DNA of 53,939 nucleotides from an uncultured Clostridia bacterium (GTDB lineage Bacteria; Bacillota; Clostridia; Lachnospirales; CAG-274): assembly GCA_947630725.1 (NCBI GenBank), contig CANRIS010000017.1:1-53939 (forward strand). Reading direction: 5' to 3'. The translations under genes and the position numbers were made by a program. Numbering within the stretch: the first letter of the stretch is position 1; each line of letters opens with the position of its first letter. The notes under the pieces were generated by a model, which worked only from the letters and a program-made list of their open reading frames with translations, was not told where the DNA came from and made no database searches. Of this stretch, positions 44,674 to 53,810 are shown piece after piece.

Positions 44674-45195
44674 TCACCGCGCTTTCTTAACGCCCGAACC
44701 ATAATTTATCATTTTAGGTTTTCCCGTCATTCTGTCGGTGGCTATATATCGGGATATTCTGACTTCATTTTCATATTTGATTTTCTCGACCATATTTGTA
44801 AAGGAATTTCTTTCATTGGCAGGCGAAAACTGATTTAGATCGGTAGGTGTCATAGCTACTTCAAAAGCTTTAAGCCTGACAAAATCTCTGTCAAAATATA
44901 CTTCCTTCATAAGGTTGGTTAAAAGCCCGATTTCTCTTTTTGTAAGCTCGACATTGAAAACATATTCCTTGTTTTCCGCATCATACGAAATATCATAAAA
45001 GTCAATATCAGGAAAACATCTGTCTGTTAAAATATCAACCGCCTCCATAACATATTCATTTGCCTGAAGTTTTGCAAGATTAAGCGCTTCTTCTTCTGAA
45101 ATGTTATAATAAGTAAAAAAGTTTCTGTCCTTTTCTATCTTACGAAGAAATTGATTTATAAGAATGCTAAAAGAAGTGGTTTTCAAACAAACCAC
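44674..45195 (-). CDS. Head-tail connector-like protein
   Basis: 173 residues. The N-terminal half is helical (EEEALNLAKLQANEYVMEAVDILTDRCFPDIDFYD), followed by ENKEYVFNVELTKREIGLLTNLMKEVYFDRDFVRLKAFEVAMTPTDLNQFSPANERNSF. It is close in layout to adaptor proteins that bind the portal (gp15/gp6-like), with an LTxxEIxLLtxLMKxxYFDR pattern known in Firmicutes phages. Start ATG follows GGAGGTGG. Confidence 0.6.
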   Translation of the reverse strand: MVCLKTTSFSILINQFLRKIEKDRNFFTYYNISEEEALNLAKLQANEYVMEAVDILTDRCFPDIDFYDISYDAENKEYVFNVELTKREIGLLTNLMKEVYFDRDFVRLKAFEVAMTPTDLNQFSPANERNSFTNMVEKIKYENEVRISRYIATDRMTGKPKMINYGSGVKKAR

Positions 45196-45201
45196 CTCCT
45201 A

Positions 45202-45894
45202 TTATTCAGTCTTTTTAGGGGGTCTGCCCCTTGATACGGTTTTTTCAATAGTCGCGCCCTGTGATTCGGCCTTTGTCAATTCTTCTTTGTTAAGACTATT
45301 TAAAAGCATATTCATTGTTTCCTGCATTTTATCGAGTTGAGCTTTTAAATCTTTATTTTCCTCTCTTATTGCGGAAAGTTCTTTGTTTGAAACATTGTTA
45401 TTGTTATTTTCGGCTTTGGTAATTACAATACTTGTTTTATACTTTCTGCTTCTTAACTCTTTATATCTGGCATCTATAAGCCTTGTAACCCTTATAGATA
45501 AATCATATTTGTCTGCATTTTTAAGAGAATACAACGTACCTCTTATTCTTTCAAAATACGCTACATTGTCTATTTTTAAAATCCTATTCAAATTTTCATA
45601 AGTAGGGTTTAAGATTATATCTTTTATATCCTCATTTTTTAAAATATTCTGCCAATCGGTTATTCTCAAAGCAGTATAAATTTCTTCCTGCTTGTCTTTT
45701 TCAAAAAACAAGGTGCCGATCTTAAAACAAGGACTTATACCGTTAAGTTCTTCAATTTCCGAAAATTCAAGCGGAGTCACAGAAGGCTGACCGTTTTCTG
45801 CCTTTGCACAAACATATTCTCTTAAACGTGTCCTAATACAAACAGGATTATCGTTGTAATTAAGCACATTGATAAGTTCATTTTTAGAAATCAT
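45202..45894 (-). CDS. Capsid-adjacent protein with C-terminal coiled coil
   Basis: 230 residues from ATG 45894 (AAAGGAGAATACA upstream); the longer frame to 45936 runs through the capsid terminator and is not used. The N-terminal part contains LNYNDNPVCIRTRLREYVCAKAENGQPSVTPLEFSEIEELNG. The C-terminus has a coiled coil (KELSAIREENKDLKAQLDKMQETMNMLLNSL) and a basic tail with GRPPKK, an AT-hook-like GRP. It may be a head-tail joining or DNA-contacting virion protein. No family recognised. Confidence 0.6.
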   Translation of the reverse strand: MISKNELINVLNYNDNPVCIRTRLREYVCAKAENGQPSVTPLEFSEIEELNGISPCFKIGTLFFEKDKQEEIYTALRITDWQNILKNEDIKDIILNPTYENLNRILKIDNVAYFERIRGTLYSLKNADKYDLSIRVTRLIDARYKELRSRKYKTSIVITKAENNNNNVSNKELSAIREENKDLKAQLDKMQETMNMLLNSLNKEELTKAESQGATIEKTVSRGRPPKKTE

Positions 45895-45923
45895 TGTATT
45901 CTCCTTTCTGCTTATTAAAAAAA

Positions 45924-45957
45924 GCAAGGGCAGCAACTAAAAAGCCTCTGCCCTTGC
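45924..45957 (-). terminator. Strong terminator after the major capsid gene
   Basis: GCAAGGGCAG and CTGCCCTTGC form a 10-bp GC-rich stem, followed by TTTTTTTAAT on the minus strand. Confidence 0.9.
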
Positions 45958-45973
45958 AGGTCTGTATGAATTA

Positions 45974-46969
45974 TCAATTAGTAAATACTATCTTTGCAAC
46001 ATTCTCTATCTTCGCAACAGCATAGCCATATGTAAAATCTGCTACCTTGATATTGATTGCTTCTTTGTTGTTATCCGAATCCTCGTAAACGTGTAAAGTA
46101 CCCTTCATATCAAGTGTACCTATTTTGCCTGCAATACCAAAAATCTTTTTGTCAGGAATAAGCAAATCGCCGTTACCCTGCTTATGCGCAGATGAAATAG
46201 CTGCAATAGCCATCCTGCCATAGCCTTCTACAAGACCGTATCTGTTGAAATTATCCTTCATATTGCCTGACATATAGTGATAAAAACCTTCCATTCTGCC
46301 TATTGCCTGAGCATATTTTGTAAGACATACCGCAACAGAATCATTGGGATTTCTGTCTGTAAGATAAAGTTCAAGAGCGTCCATAGCTGTAATTGTAGGT
46401 ACTGCGCCTGTAACTTCGATCTTCTGTTCGCCGCCCGTTATAGCGGCATCAATAGCGTTGAATACATCATAAAACAATGCGTTCTGTAATGCTTCTTTTG
46501 CAAATGTTGTAAGAAGGGCAACAGACTTAAAGCCATTCTTTCTAAGGTCAACATAAGAAATATCTGTTTCAACCTGTCTGTTTTTCCATGTGGGCTTAAT
46601 CGAAGTAAAGTCAATCCAGCTTTTATCTACGTTTCCGCCTTTGGCGGCCTCATAAGCAGCAAGAGTGTTTTTAGGTGTAACATTTGCCTCATAATCGTCA
46701 AATTCACCGACATTACCTCTGTCAAACATTCTGTCAAGAAGCTCATCGGGAGCATTATAGATTTCTTCGTTTATAGTTCTCTTAAGATAAGCTGCAATTT
46801 CATGGTCACGATCATAACCCGTTTCGCCGATCTCTTTAGCCCAAGTATCAACTATCTGAGCAATTTCCTTTTCTTCGTCTGTAAGAGGAAGCTTATAATC
46901 TACCTTCTGAGCAACCTCATACACAGCGTTACCATTATTCATAAGTTCAGCAACTTCAAATTTTAACAT
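45974..46969 (-). CDS. Major capsid protein (HK97-fold)
   Basis: 331 residues with an AAGGAGGAAATCAT site. The pattern is typical of short HK97-type capsid proteins of Firmicutes siphophages. An N-terminal helix region (DRDHEIAAYLKRTINEEIYNAPDELLDRMFDRGNVGEFDDYEANV) is followed by DISYVDLRKNGFKSVALLTTFAKEALQNALFYDVFNAIDAAI (spine helix) and A-domain strands NDSVAVCLTKYAQAIGR. It ends GTLHVYEDSDNNKEAINIKVADFTYGYAVAKIENVAKI. Cleavage by the upstream protease/scaffold protein is not evident. Its own terminator suggests high expression. Confidence 0.85.
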   Translation of the reverse strand: MLKFEVAELMNNGNAVYEVAQKVDYKLPLTDEEKEIAQIVDTWAKEIGETGYDRDHEIAAYLKRTINEEIYNAPDELLDRMFDRGNVGEFDDYEANVTPKNTLAAYEAAKGGNVDKSWIDFTSIKPTWKNRQVETDISYVDLRKNGFKSVALLTTFAKEALQNALFYDVFNAIDAAITGGEQKIEVTGAVPTITAMDALELYLTDRNPNDSVAVCLTKYAQAIGRMEGFYHYMSGNMKDNFNRYGLVEGYGRMAIAAISSAHKQGNGDLLIPDKKIFGIAGKIGTLDMKGTLHVYEDSDNNKEAINIKVADFTYGYAVAKIENVAKIVFTN

Positions 46970-47002
46970 ATGATTTCCTCCTTTTTACGTTACTTTTTTT
47001 AT

Positions 47003-47467
47003 TTACTCGGCAGATTTATTTACATTACTGACTTCAATGATATAAAGCTTATGACCTGCATCATCAAATTCGCCGCCATAAATAAGAGGTGACTCTACAT
47101 CCGCCTTTTTAAACTTTCCGCCTGATACCATAAGAGGATCACCGACAGACAATTCCTCTGCGCCGTCAAAAAGCTCAGTAGCATATCTCTCACCAAAAAC
47201 AGGAGGAATAAGCGTTACTCCTTCGCCCGCTTTGATATTCATAAAGTTATCATGATAATCCGACATATCGCCAACGCCACAATAACATCCCGTAGGTATT
47301 CTTTCTTTTCTTGCAAAGAAAAAGCCTGCCACTGTCTTGTCAGGCGCTGTATCTACCGTTTTAGCTTCATAATCCTTTACGACAGGTGTTCCTACCACCA
47401 TATCGGAAGCTGCCTTATACATAGCATCAATATTTTTCATAAAATAAGTCTGTAATTCTCTTAACAT
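47003..47467 (-). CDS. Head decoration-type protein
   Basis: 154 residues directly upstream of the capsid gene. It has a short helical N-arm (ELQTYFMKNIDAMYKAASDMVVG) and then a beta-barrel-like body with FFFARKERIPTGCYCGVGDMSDYHDNFMNIKAGEGVTLIPPVFGERYATELF. It ends GGEFDDAGHKLYIIEVSNV. The pattern fits capsid decoration (trimeric beta-tulip) proteins, normally encoded in this position. Confidence 0.65.
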   Translation of the reverse strand: MLRELQTYFMKNIDAMYKAASDMVVGTPVVKDYEAKTVDTAPDKTVAGFFFARKERIPTGCYCGVGDMSDYHDNFMNIKAGEGVTLIPPVFGERYATELFDGAEELSVGDPLMVSGGKFKKADVESPLIYGGEFDDAGHKLYIIEVSNVNKSAE

Positions 47468-47485
47468 ATTTCTACCTCCTGTTTT

Positions 47486-48931
47486 TTACAATCTGAAATT
47501 AAAATAGTTTTTCATTATAGATTTTGCATCTACATCTGTACTGTTGCTAAGATTCACTGAACCTACTTCAACAGTGGAGTCAATATCCTTTTTAGCCGCC
47601 GTTTCTTTTTTGTCTTTCAAAGACGCAGCATATCTCTCGCCTACAATAGCATTAAGAGATTTTCTGTCGAGATTTTCAACATATCCCTTTAGCTCCTCTG
47701 ATTCAGAAATTTCTTTTTCTGTAATAAAACCGGAAGAAACTATTTCTGCTGTCAGCTCTGATTTCTGTTTAACCAGTTCAGCCTCTCTCTTTTTATTTTC
47801 TGCTGCTTCTGCCTGTTCCTTGTAGGGCTTAAGCTGTTCAATTTCCTCTTTAAGACTTGCCGCTTCAATACTTGCAGAAGTAAGGGCGGTATTTTTATCA
47901 TTCAGAGTGCTTTCCTGTTCGCTGATGATTGCATCCTTTTCAGCCAACACCTTATCCTTTTCGGCAATTTTATTTTCGTATTCGGCTATAAGATTGTTGA
48001 TTTCCTTTGGTGAAACTGTAAGCGTTACTTTTACCCCTTCAGAAAGAACAACATTATCGCTTTCATCAATAGAATAAGTAAAGCGTATATAGTCCAAATC
48101 ATTTTTTGTTCTTTCTGACTTTACCCATATTTCCTTATCTTCGGGAAAATAATAAGCCACATAAAACCATCCATCAAATTTCTCTCTGCAAGCCCGTTCA
48201 ATTTTATTCAATATATCCCAAACGGTCACTTTTTCAGAAATTATCTTTTCGTTTTCATCATTCATATTTTTCTCATTCCTTTCTTTCTCAAATCCGATTA
48301 AATCCTTTGAAAGAGCTTCGGCTATCATACATTCATCTTCTTGTTCGGCAATAGAAACAGCTGTGGCGGATGTTCCGTAGCTCGGCATGGCATATTCATA
48401 TCCCAAAAGTGTATTTGCTTCAAACACATAGTCTTTTAAAATTTTAATACCGCCTTTAAATTCATATTCCGATACAGATATTTCCCATGAACTGTATAGT
48501 TTGTTTAAAGAAAACAATCTTTGAACAGCAGCTACAACATTCTCATATCTTTTCCAGATCCTATATCTGGCATATAAACAAGGCAATGTCTTGATTTCAT
48601 TGTTTACGGTTTGTATTTCGCTTTCTTCTATCCAAACTTCTGTATGTACGCCAATACTGCTTGTATTAAATGTAATATTGCCTTTATTGTCTTTATACAT
48701 TTCATGAGAACCAAACGTAGGTTCGCCGTCTGAATTTGTTCTGTATTTTGCCTGCACAGGCATATTAACAAGTGTTTCGGCAAGAGCTTTGGAATTTTCA
48801 TCAAATGGCAGTATTACTCCGTTTGCATTATTATCGTTGTAATAACATATCCTGCTTACCAACTCTAAATAATTTTTATATTCTGCTATTTCAATTACGT
48901 TGTTATACAAGCAAATTTTCTTATCAATCAT
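47486..48931 (-). CDS. Prohead protease fused to scaffold-like coiled coil
   Basis: 481 residues. The N-terminal ~230 residues start with a strand-rich fold (ANGVILPFDENSKALAETLVNMPVQAKYRTN, FGSHEMYKDNKGNITFNTSSIGVHTEVWIE) that matches the beginning of herpes/phage-type capsid maturation proteases. Here GSHE may hold the catalytic His, and the Ser is not certain. The C-terminal half (residues ~310-400) is a long coiled coil (EKDKVLAEKDAIISEQESTLNDKNTAL), as in scaffolding proteins, ending with MKNYFNFRL, a capsid-binding-type tail. Start overlaps the 57-residue gene by 8 bp. Confidence 0.6.
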   Translation of the reverse strand: MIDKKICLYNNVIEIAEYKNYLELVSRICYYNDNNANGVILPFDENSKALAETLVNMPVQAKYRTNSDGEPTFGSHEMYKDNKGNITFNTSSIGVHTEVWIEESEIQTVNNEIKTLPCLYARYRIWKRYENVVAAVQRLFSLNKLYSSWEISVSEYEFKGGIKILKDYVFEANTLLGYEYAMPSYGTSATAVSIAEQEDECMIAEALSKDLIGFEKERNEKNMNDENEKIISEKVTVWDILNKIERACREKFDGWFYVAYYFPEDKEIWVKSERTKNDLDYIRFTYSIDESDNVVLSEGVKVTLTVSPKEINNLIAEYENKIAEKDKVLAEKDAIISEQESTLNDKNTALTSASIEAASLKEEIEQLKPYKEQAEAAENKKREAELVKQKSELTAEIVSSGFITEKEISESEELKGYVENLDRKSLNAIVGERYAASLKDKKETAAKKDIDSTVEVGSVNLSNSTDVDAKSIMKNYFNFRL

Positions 48932-49097
48932 TTATAACACCGCCTCCTAAGCCAAAACACATACCATACTTGTCAAAGGCTTCATCTTCTGAGATTTTCA
49001 TTCCATCAAAAAAGACACCCTGTATATCAGCGGTGTCGTTAAACTTAATTATTATCTCCTTATCACAACAAGGACATCTTATCTTTTGTTTTTTCAT
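48924..49097 (-). CDS. 57-residue zinc-binding-type protein
   Basis: MKKQKIRCPCCDKEIIIKFN and on, with one CPCC pair and a Gly-rich end (KYGMCFGLGGGVIND). ATG 49097 follows the portal gene stop by 2 bp, and its TGA overlaps the next start (ATGATTGA), so it is part of the operon. Small proteins starting with a Cys pair here are common in clostridial phages; role unknown. Confidence 0.6.
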   Translation of the reverse strand: MKKQKIRCPCCDKEIIIKFNDTADIQGVFFDGMKISEDEAFDKYGMCFGLGGGVIND

Positions 49098-49099
49098 TT

Positions 49100-50740
49100 T
49101 TACTTCCTTTCTGTGTCGTTATAGACTTTATCATATTCTGTTTTGTTTGTTTCTTCCTCTGAAGGCGGCCGTCCGCCCTTATCGTCAAATGACGTTTCTT
49201 TGCCGGAAGAAGTATAGCTTGTAAATCTGGGATAAAATACTTCTGTGTCAAGCTTTGCTTCATTCTCTTTCTTTCTTTTCGCAATCTCATCATTTATATT
49301 TATTCCCATAATTCCAAGAGCGCTTTCAAGTGAACCGTTAAATATCGTATACAACAATGTTGACAGCTCTTTTCTTAAATTAAAATCAAGAGCCTCGCTG
49401 TCAATAATATCAATAATCGGGCAAAAATTTGTATTCATATTGTTGTCAGTCAATATCTGTTTATACCACCTGTTTAATATTTCTTCAAGCTGTTCCGATA
49501 TTTTATCTATCGTTCTTAAAAGCTGCGTAACAGATATATTTGCCGTAGAAACCGATTGTGAAGATGAATCCATAAGAAAACCTATTCCTAAAGTGGAAAG
49601 CACTCTCGATCTGTAATTAGTCACGGTATTTGTATCTGTAAGCTCAATTTTAGGCTCTATGTATAATATGCTTTCTACGGTCGGAGGCGTTGTTACAACA
49701 ACCGTAGGCTGCGCCCACGCGCTCATAAAATTTGCATGAGCATATTCCATTTCACCATAGCCGTCTTTGTTAAAGCCTTTACCAAGAACTTCTTTTCTAA
49801 GTTTCTGATGTATTATCTTCTTAGCTTTTGCCTTGCTGTTTATTCTGTCCGTATCATCAAATATTTCAAGCATAAGCGCAGGCTTCAAAGCTCTGTAAAT
49901 CGGTGACAAACCATATTTTTGATTGGCGTCATTTATTCTTATAACTCCGGTATATTTAGGATTTAATACAGCATACTTTTCCCTTGCTATAAAAGCATTG
50001 TAAACCTCTTCGGGATAACTGTTTTTAATTTCCTCCGTCATATTGTCAAAAAATAATGCTTTTCTTTTACCTCTTGAATTGGTCCTTTTGGTTTTAACAT
50101 ATACCTTTTGCAAACGTGACTTAAGTTCTTCCACATTAAACAACACTATGGGTCTGCCGTTTAAATCATAATCCGATATTTCACAAACACCTAAAGGATA
50201 ATAAGAAACGCTGTAATTATTGTGATTATTCCTTAAATACATAATATAATTGCCTTCGGAATACGCAGTAGTTACAGCTTTGCGTATAAGTTTTCTTATG
50301 TCTATCTGTTCATTAAACTCTGTGATAAAAGCCTTTACTTTATCAAGCTGTTTGTTTTTGTTCCTGCCTGTGACTTCTTCATTGCAATATCGTAAATCTA
50401 TTTTAGTATTTATATTTGTATCGATACATTCAACGGTTTTTCCTATAATATCATTTTTGTTTATTTCAGTTCTTATTATGCTGTTTATCCTTTGAATCTT
50501 ATTAATATCGCTTTGTGCGTTTTCAGCAAGCATATCAATCTCTTTAGGAGTTATTTTTTCATGTATGGGAAATCCATTTTTCAAATAAACAGAGTATATA
50601 CTGTTTGTAGGATCATACTTTTTGACAGCTTCGGCAATTTGTTTATTGTGCAGATTATCATATGAAGTATATAAAACCGTATTTTCGTCCAATTCGGATT
50701 CAATATGCAATTCAAAATCTTCATTTTCTTTATTACTCAT
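49100..50740 (-). CDS. Portal protein
   Basis: 546 residues, directly after the large terminase. The layout is that of SPP1/HK97-type portals: an N-terminal arm; the stretch KKYDPTNSIYSVYLKNGFPIHEKITPKEIDMLAENAQSDI; a helical stem (IDIRKLIRKAVTTAYSEGNYIMYLRNNHNNYSVSYYPLGVCEISDYDLNG); and the crown and clip with GLSPIYRALKPALMLEIFDDTDRINSKAKAKKIIHQ and YRSRVLSTLGIGFLMDSSSQSVSTANISV. It ends in a charged tail. It forms the dodecameric gate for DNA packaging and the binding site for the terminase. Confidence 0.85.
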   Translation of the reverse strand: MSNKENEDFELHIESELDENTVLYTSYDNLHNKQIAEAVKKYDPTNSIYSVYLKNGFPIHEKITPKEIDMLAENAQSDINKIQRINSIIRTEINKNDIIGKTVECIDTNINTKIDLRYCNEEVTGRNKNKQLDKVKAFITEFNEQIDIRKLIRKAVTTAYSEGNYIMYLRNNHNNYSVSYYPLGVCEISDYDLNGRPIVLFNVEELKSRLQKVYVKTKRTNSRGKRKALFFDNMTEEIKNSYPEEVYNAFIAREKYAVLNPKYTGVIRINDANQKYGLSPIYRALKPALMLEIFDDTDRINSKAKAKKIIHQKLRKEVLGKGFNKDGYGEMEYAHANFMSAWAQPTVVVTTPPTVESILYIEPKIELTDTNTVTNYRSRVLSTLGIGFLMDSSSQSVSTANISVTQLLRTIDKISEQLEEILNRWYKQILTDNNMNTNFCPIIDIIDSEALDFNLRKELSTLLYTIFNGSLESALGIMGININDEIAKRKKENEAKLDTEVFYPRFTSYTSSGKETSFDDKGGRPPSEEETNKTEYDKVYNDTERK

Positions 50741-50755
50741 TTACTCCCTCCTTTC

Positions 50756-52585
50756 TCAATCAAAACTTAAAGGACTTGAAAAGACGGGAGCATTTTTATA
50801 ATTTCTTTTGCCCCTGTTATGGTCGGTTAATAAATCCGTTCTTCTGAGAGTCGCTAAAGCATATGCGCCTTCAGCTATGGCATACGCCATATCATCGTGT
50901 TTACATTTTTTATCCTTAGCAAGCTCATAAGTCACACCGCCGCCTGCCGTATCATACCTACACATATACGAAAGCTGCATTTTTGCAAGATACATATTGG
51001 CAAGCGCAAGCTGCTCGTCAGCGTCAAGCTTTTCGATAACATAATTGCCCTCATCGTCTTTTACTGTTATATAATCTTTATTGTCGTAGTTAGTAAATTC
51101 AATTAAATTTAATTTAACCATTTTGGCAACGGCATCGTATATAATTTTTTTATATCCCTGTGGGTCTATAAGATGAACAATGGGTACGGCATTTATATAT
51201 TTCTGTCTTGCCGTTTCATATTGTTTATGTACAGGATCTATAATACCTCTGTGTTTATTTCCCTCTATGTCTTTCCAATCTTCCATTAACTGATCAGCAA
51301 CAGCGCTTATACCGCCGCCTCCCGAACCTGCATCTATATAAAAACCTGCTATATTTTCCCATTCTGCCGCTCTTTCGCCATTATATAGAATTAAAAGTTC
51401 CTTGATTATTTCTATTTGAGCAGGCATAGGAAGCGGTGTTTTCTTTTCAGATTCTTTATCAACCATTGAAACCACGTTAGCAAGCCTTAATCTATACCCA
51501 ACAGTTTTATCGTCAATAAGTTCAAATATAATCAAAATACTGCCGTCATAGTTTCGCGCAGGATCATAGCAAAATATAAATTTTCTTTTGCCTGTATCGT
51601 TATACAAAATCGGCTTTCTTGTTACAGAATTTCTCAAAAGGTCATCCATAGTCACGACTGCATTTTGACCTCCGCCGCTTCTGAATTTATTGAAAAGCTC
51701 TACATCGGCATTATCAGGATCTTCTTCTATTGATTTTTTTATTTGTTCTTCCGATAAATGAGATTTTATAGGCTTACCGTCTATTGTTGAATGATACAAA
51801 ATATCATAAGCGTTTAAATCAATACAATAATAATTTCTATCCCCTACAAGCATCTTTTTATAAAATGTTTTATATTTATCATAAAAAGGATACTTCACAT
51901 CGCCTACACTGGAAGTATATAAAAGCTGTAATGGCATTTGAACAGGGTCGTGAAATCTTATTTTCTCCGTTGATGTAGAAAAGTTTGTATCAACATTTAT
52001 GAAGTTTTCGACAACAGCCAATTCATCAGCGGTTTTCCAAGCTGTTTCGTTAAGCCATACTGCGCCTCTCTTACCTCTGATACCTTCAAGATTAGACGAT
52101 AGTGCAGCCATTTTGGAATTATTATAAAGTCTGAATTTAAACGTAGGCGCCTGCAAAAATCCTGTTTCACTGTTCGTGCCTGTCTTGTCTACCTCTCTTG
52201 CAAAAAGATCTGTCGCACTTTTAAAAGACGGTATTCTTTTTAAAGCTATATCTCTTAATTTTGCGCACGACTCAACAGACTGTTCATATGTATTGGAACT
52301 GACATACAAAGAATAATTGGGTATAAGAGCAAGTCTTGTCATAAAATATCCTGCCGCAAGAGTATCTTTGCCTCCGCCTCGGCATTGCGCCCATAACGCA
52401 AATTGAACCGGCCAAGTCCGCATAAAACAATAGGCTTGATAATCTATTAATTTAAGTCCCCAAAACACTTCCGTAAACTTAACGGGATTTCGCCTTCCCC
52501 ATTGTGTTATCTGAGTCATCTTATTATATTCTTCAAGCTTTCTTTGGCTAAATTCTTTATCGGTTACAGGGATAAGTATCTCCAT
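50756..52585 (-). CDS. Terminase large subunit
   Basis: 609 residues with an AAAGGGGGTGAGTTA site. The ATPase part has a Walker A QCRGGGKDT (about residue 68; Lys kept, unusual Gly-rich form), a coupling region with GIRGKRGAVWLNETAWKT and a Walker B-type VWLNE. The nuclease part starts FIFCYDPARNYDGS (first Asp), then FYIDAGSGGGG (second Asp) and KHDDMAYAIAEGAYAL (third, HDDM). It cuts and packages phage DNA with the portal. Position and motifs agree. Confidence 0.92.
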   Translation of the reverse strand: MEILIPVTDKEFSQRKLEEYNKMTQITQWGRRNPVKFTEVFWGLKLIDYQAYCFMRTWPVQFALWAQCRGGGKDTLAAGYFMTRLALIPNYSLYVSSNTYEQSVESCAKLRDIALKRIPSFKSATDLFAREVDKTGTNSETGFLQAPTFKFRLYNNSKMAALSSNLEGIRGKRGAVWLNETAWKTADELAVVENFINVDTNFSTSTEKIRFHDPVQMPLQLLYTSSVGDVKYPFYDKYKTFYKKMLVGDRNYYCIDLNAYDILYHSTIDGKPIKSHLSEEQIKKSIEEDPDNADVELFNKFRSGGGQNAVVTMDDLLRNSVTRKPILYNDTGKRKFIFCYDPARNYDGSILIIFELIDDKTVGYRLRLANVVSMVDKESEKKTPLPMPAQIEIIKELLILYNGERAAEWENIAGFYIDAGSGGGGISAVADQLMEDWKDIEGNKHRGIIDPVHKQYETARQKYINAVPIVHLIDPQGYKKIIYDAVAKMVKLNLIEFTNYDNKDYITVKDDEGNYVIEKLDADEQLALANMYLAKMQLSYMCRYDTAGGGVTYELAKDKKCKHDDMAYAIAEGAYALATLRRTDLLTDHNRGKRNYKNAPVFSSPLSFD

Positions 52586-52606
52586 TAACTCACCCCCTTT
52601 GAGAAT

Positions 52607-53794
52607 TTATCCGACATCAAGATCTGACTCATAATAAATAATTTTATTTTTCAAAATTCTGTTTTCTTCTTCAAGAGCCTCTATCCTGTCTTGATAATCT
52701 ATTATTTTTTCACGCTGCTCTTTAACAATCTCGCTATATTCGCTGTTGTCCAAAGATAATTGTGTGGCTATATTATTATTGCTGATTTCATCTATCTGTT
52801 TAAATGCTTCACTTGTTTTTATATCAAAAAGATTTACCTCTATATCCTTAAACCCGCTATCTTCCATTTCTTTGATTTTAGAAGTCAATGAGTCTTTGCC
52901 CTGTCTTGAATTTTTATTATAGTTTGAAGCTATATTATTATCTTTGGCTATGGTCGCTATTGAAGCAAGCAGAGATGTTTTTGACGATACAAGCTTTTGT
53001 ATCTTAGCATCATCCAAATCTATACCTGTCAATTCTTTATTCATAGCTTCTGTCAGTTTTCTGACCTGAATATACAACATACTTATTTCTATGACACTTT
53101 GGATTTTGTGCCCGTCCTCGGTTATACCTTCGGTGTCGCAATAACCTGCCAATATGTTATAACCATATTTTTTATCACGCTCTGTAAGACTTGCTTCCTC
53201 AAAAGGGTCATAACCTATTGTAGATATAGCGTATTTCTTATTCTGTAAATCCTTGTCTGTCCAATTGGTTTTATTCTCTTTCATTAAACCGACAACACTT
53301 TCAACGACATTTTCCGTAAGGTCTTTTTTGCCAAAAATAGATATTCTGACAGGCTTTCCATTGCTTACAAAATTGTCCTTTTCTGAATCACCGTAAGTTT
53401 TTCTGCTTAATTGCGGCAATGACTGTATATTTTTAAAATATCGCCTTATTATTTTGGCTCCCTGATATTTTATGTCCTCCATTTTGACTTTGTTGCTGTC
53501 CAATAATTCATTGGTTATTTCTCTTATAGCTGATTGTAAGTAATCATAATAAAAAGGTTTATCAATCTGCCGCAAGACTACCTTAAAACATTCTTCGTCT
53601 ATTTCGCCTGTTTCTGATGTACTGTTTCTGATAATACAACTTTTACACCATGGTACTCTTCCGTCTTGGTGCATCGGCGAATGACTTAAATAAAAATTAC
53701 CTATGGGACGTTCATTTTTATGGGGTGGACACGCTAAACATTTCTTTGTTTTTTGAAGCAATTCCCTTTGAATATTTTTAGGTTTTCTTCCCAA
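52607..53794 (-). CDS. Terminase small subunit candidate with zinc finger
   Basis: 395 residues from TTG 53794 (GGGAGG seven nt upstream). Residues 18-55 hold a zinc-binding arrangement (KCLACPPHKNERPIGNFYL and VPWCKSC). A helical region then has KDLQNKKYAISTIGYDPFEEASLTERDKKYGYNILAGYCDTEG. A C-terminal coiled coil ends the protein (IVKEQREKIIDYQDRIEALEEENRILKNKIIYYESD). The place directly upstream of the large terminase suggests the DNA-recognising small subunit. It is longer than usual and has a zinc site instead of a clear HTH, so the call is by position. Confidence 0.6.
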   Translation of the reverse strand: MGRKPKNIQRELLQKTKKCLACPPHKNERPIGNFYLSHSPMHQDGRVPWCKSCIIRNSTSETGEIDEECFKVVLRQIDKPFYYDYLQSAIREITNELLDSNKVKMEDIKYQGAKIIRRYFKNIQSLPQLSRKTYGDSEKDNFVSNGKPVRISIFGKKDLTENVVESVVGLMKENKTNWTDKDLQNKKYAISTIGYDPFEEASLTERDKKYGYNILAGYCDTEGITEDGHKIQSVIEISMLYIQVRKLTEAMNKELTGIDLDDAKIQKLVSSKTSLLASIATIAKDNNIASNYNKNSRQGKDSLTSKIKEMEDSGFKDIEVNLFDIKTSEAFKQIDEISNNNIATQLSLDNSEYSEIVKEQREKIIDYQDRIEALEEENRILKNKIIYYESDLDVG

Positions 53795-53810
53795 AGTATT
53801 ACCTCCCTTT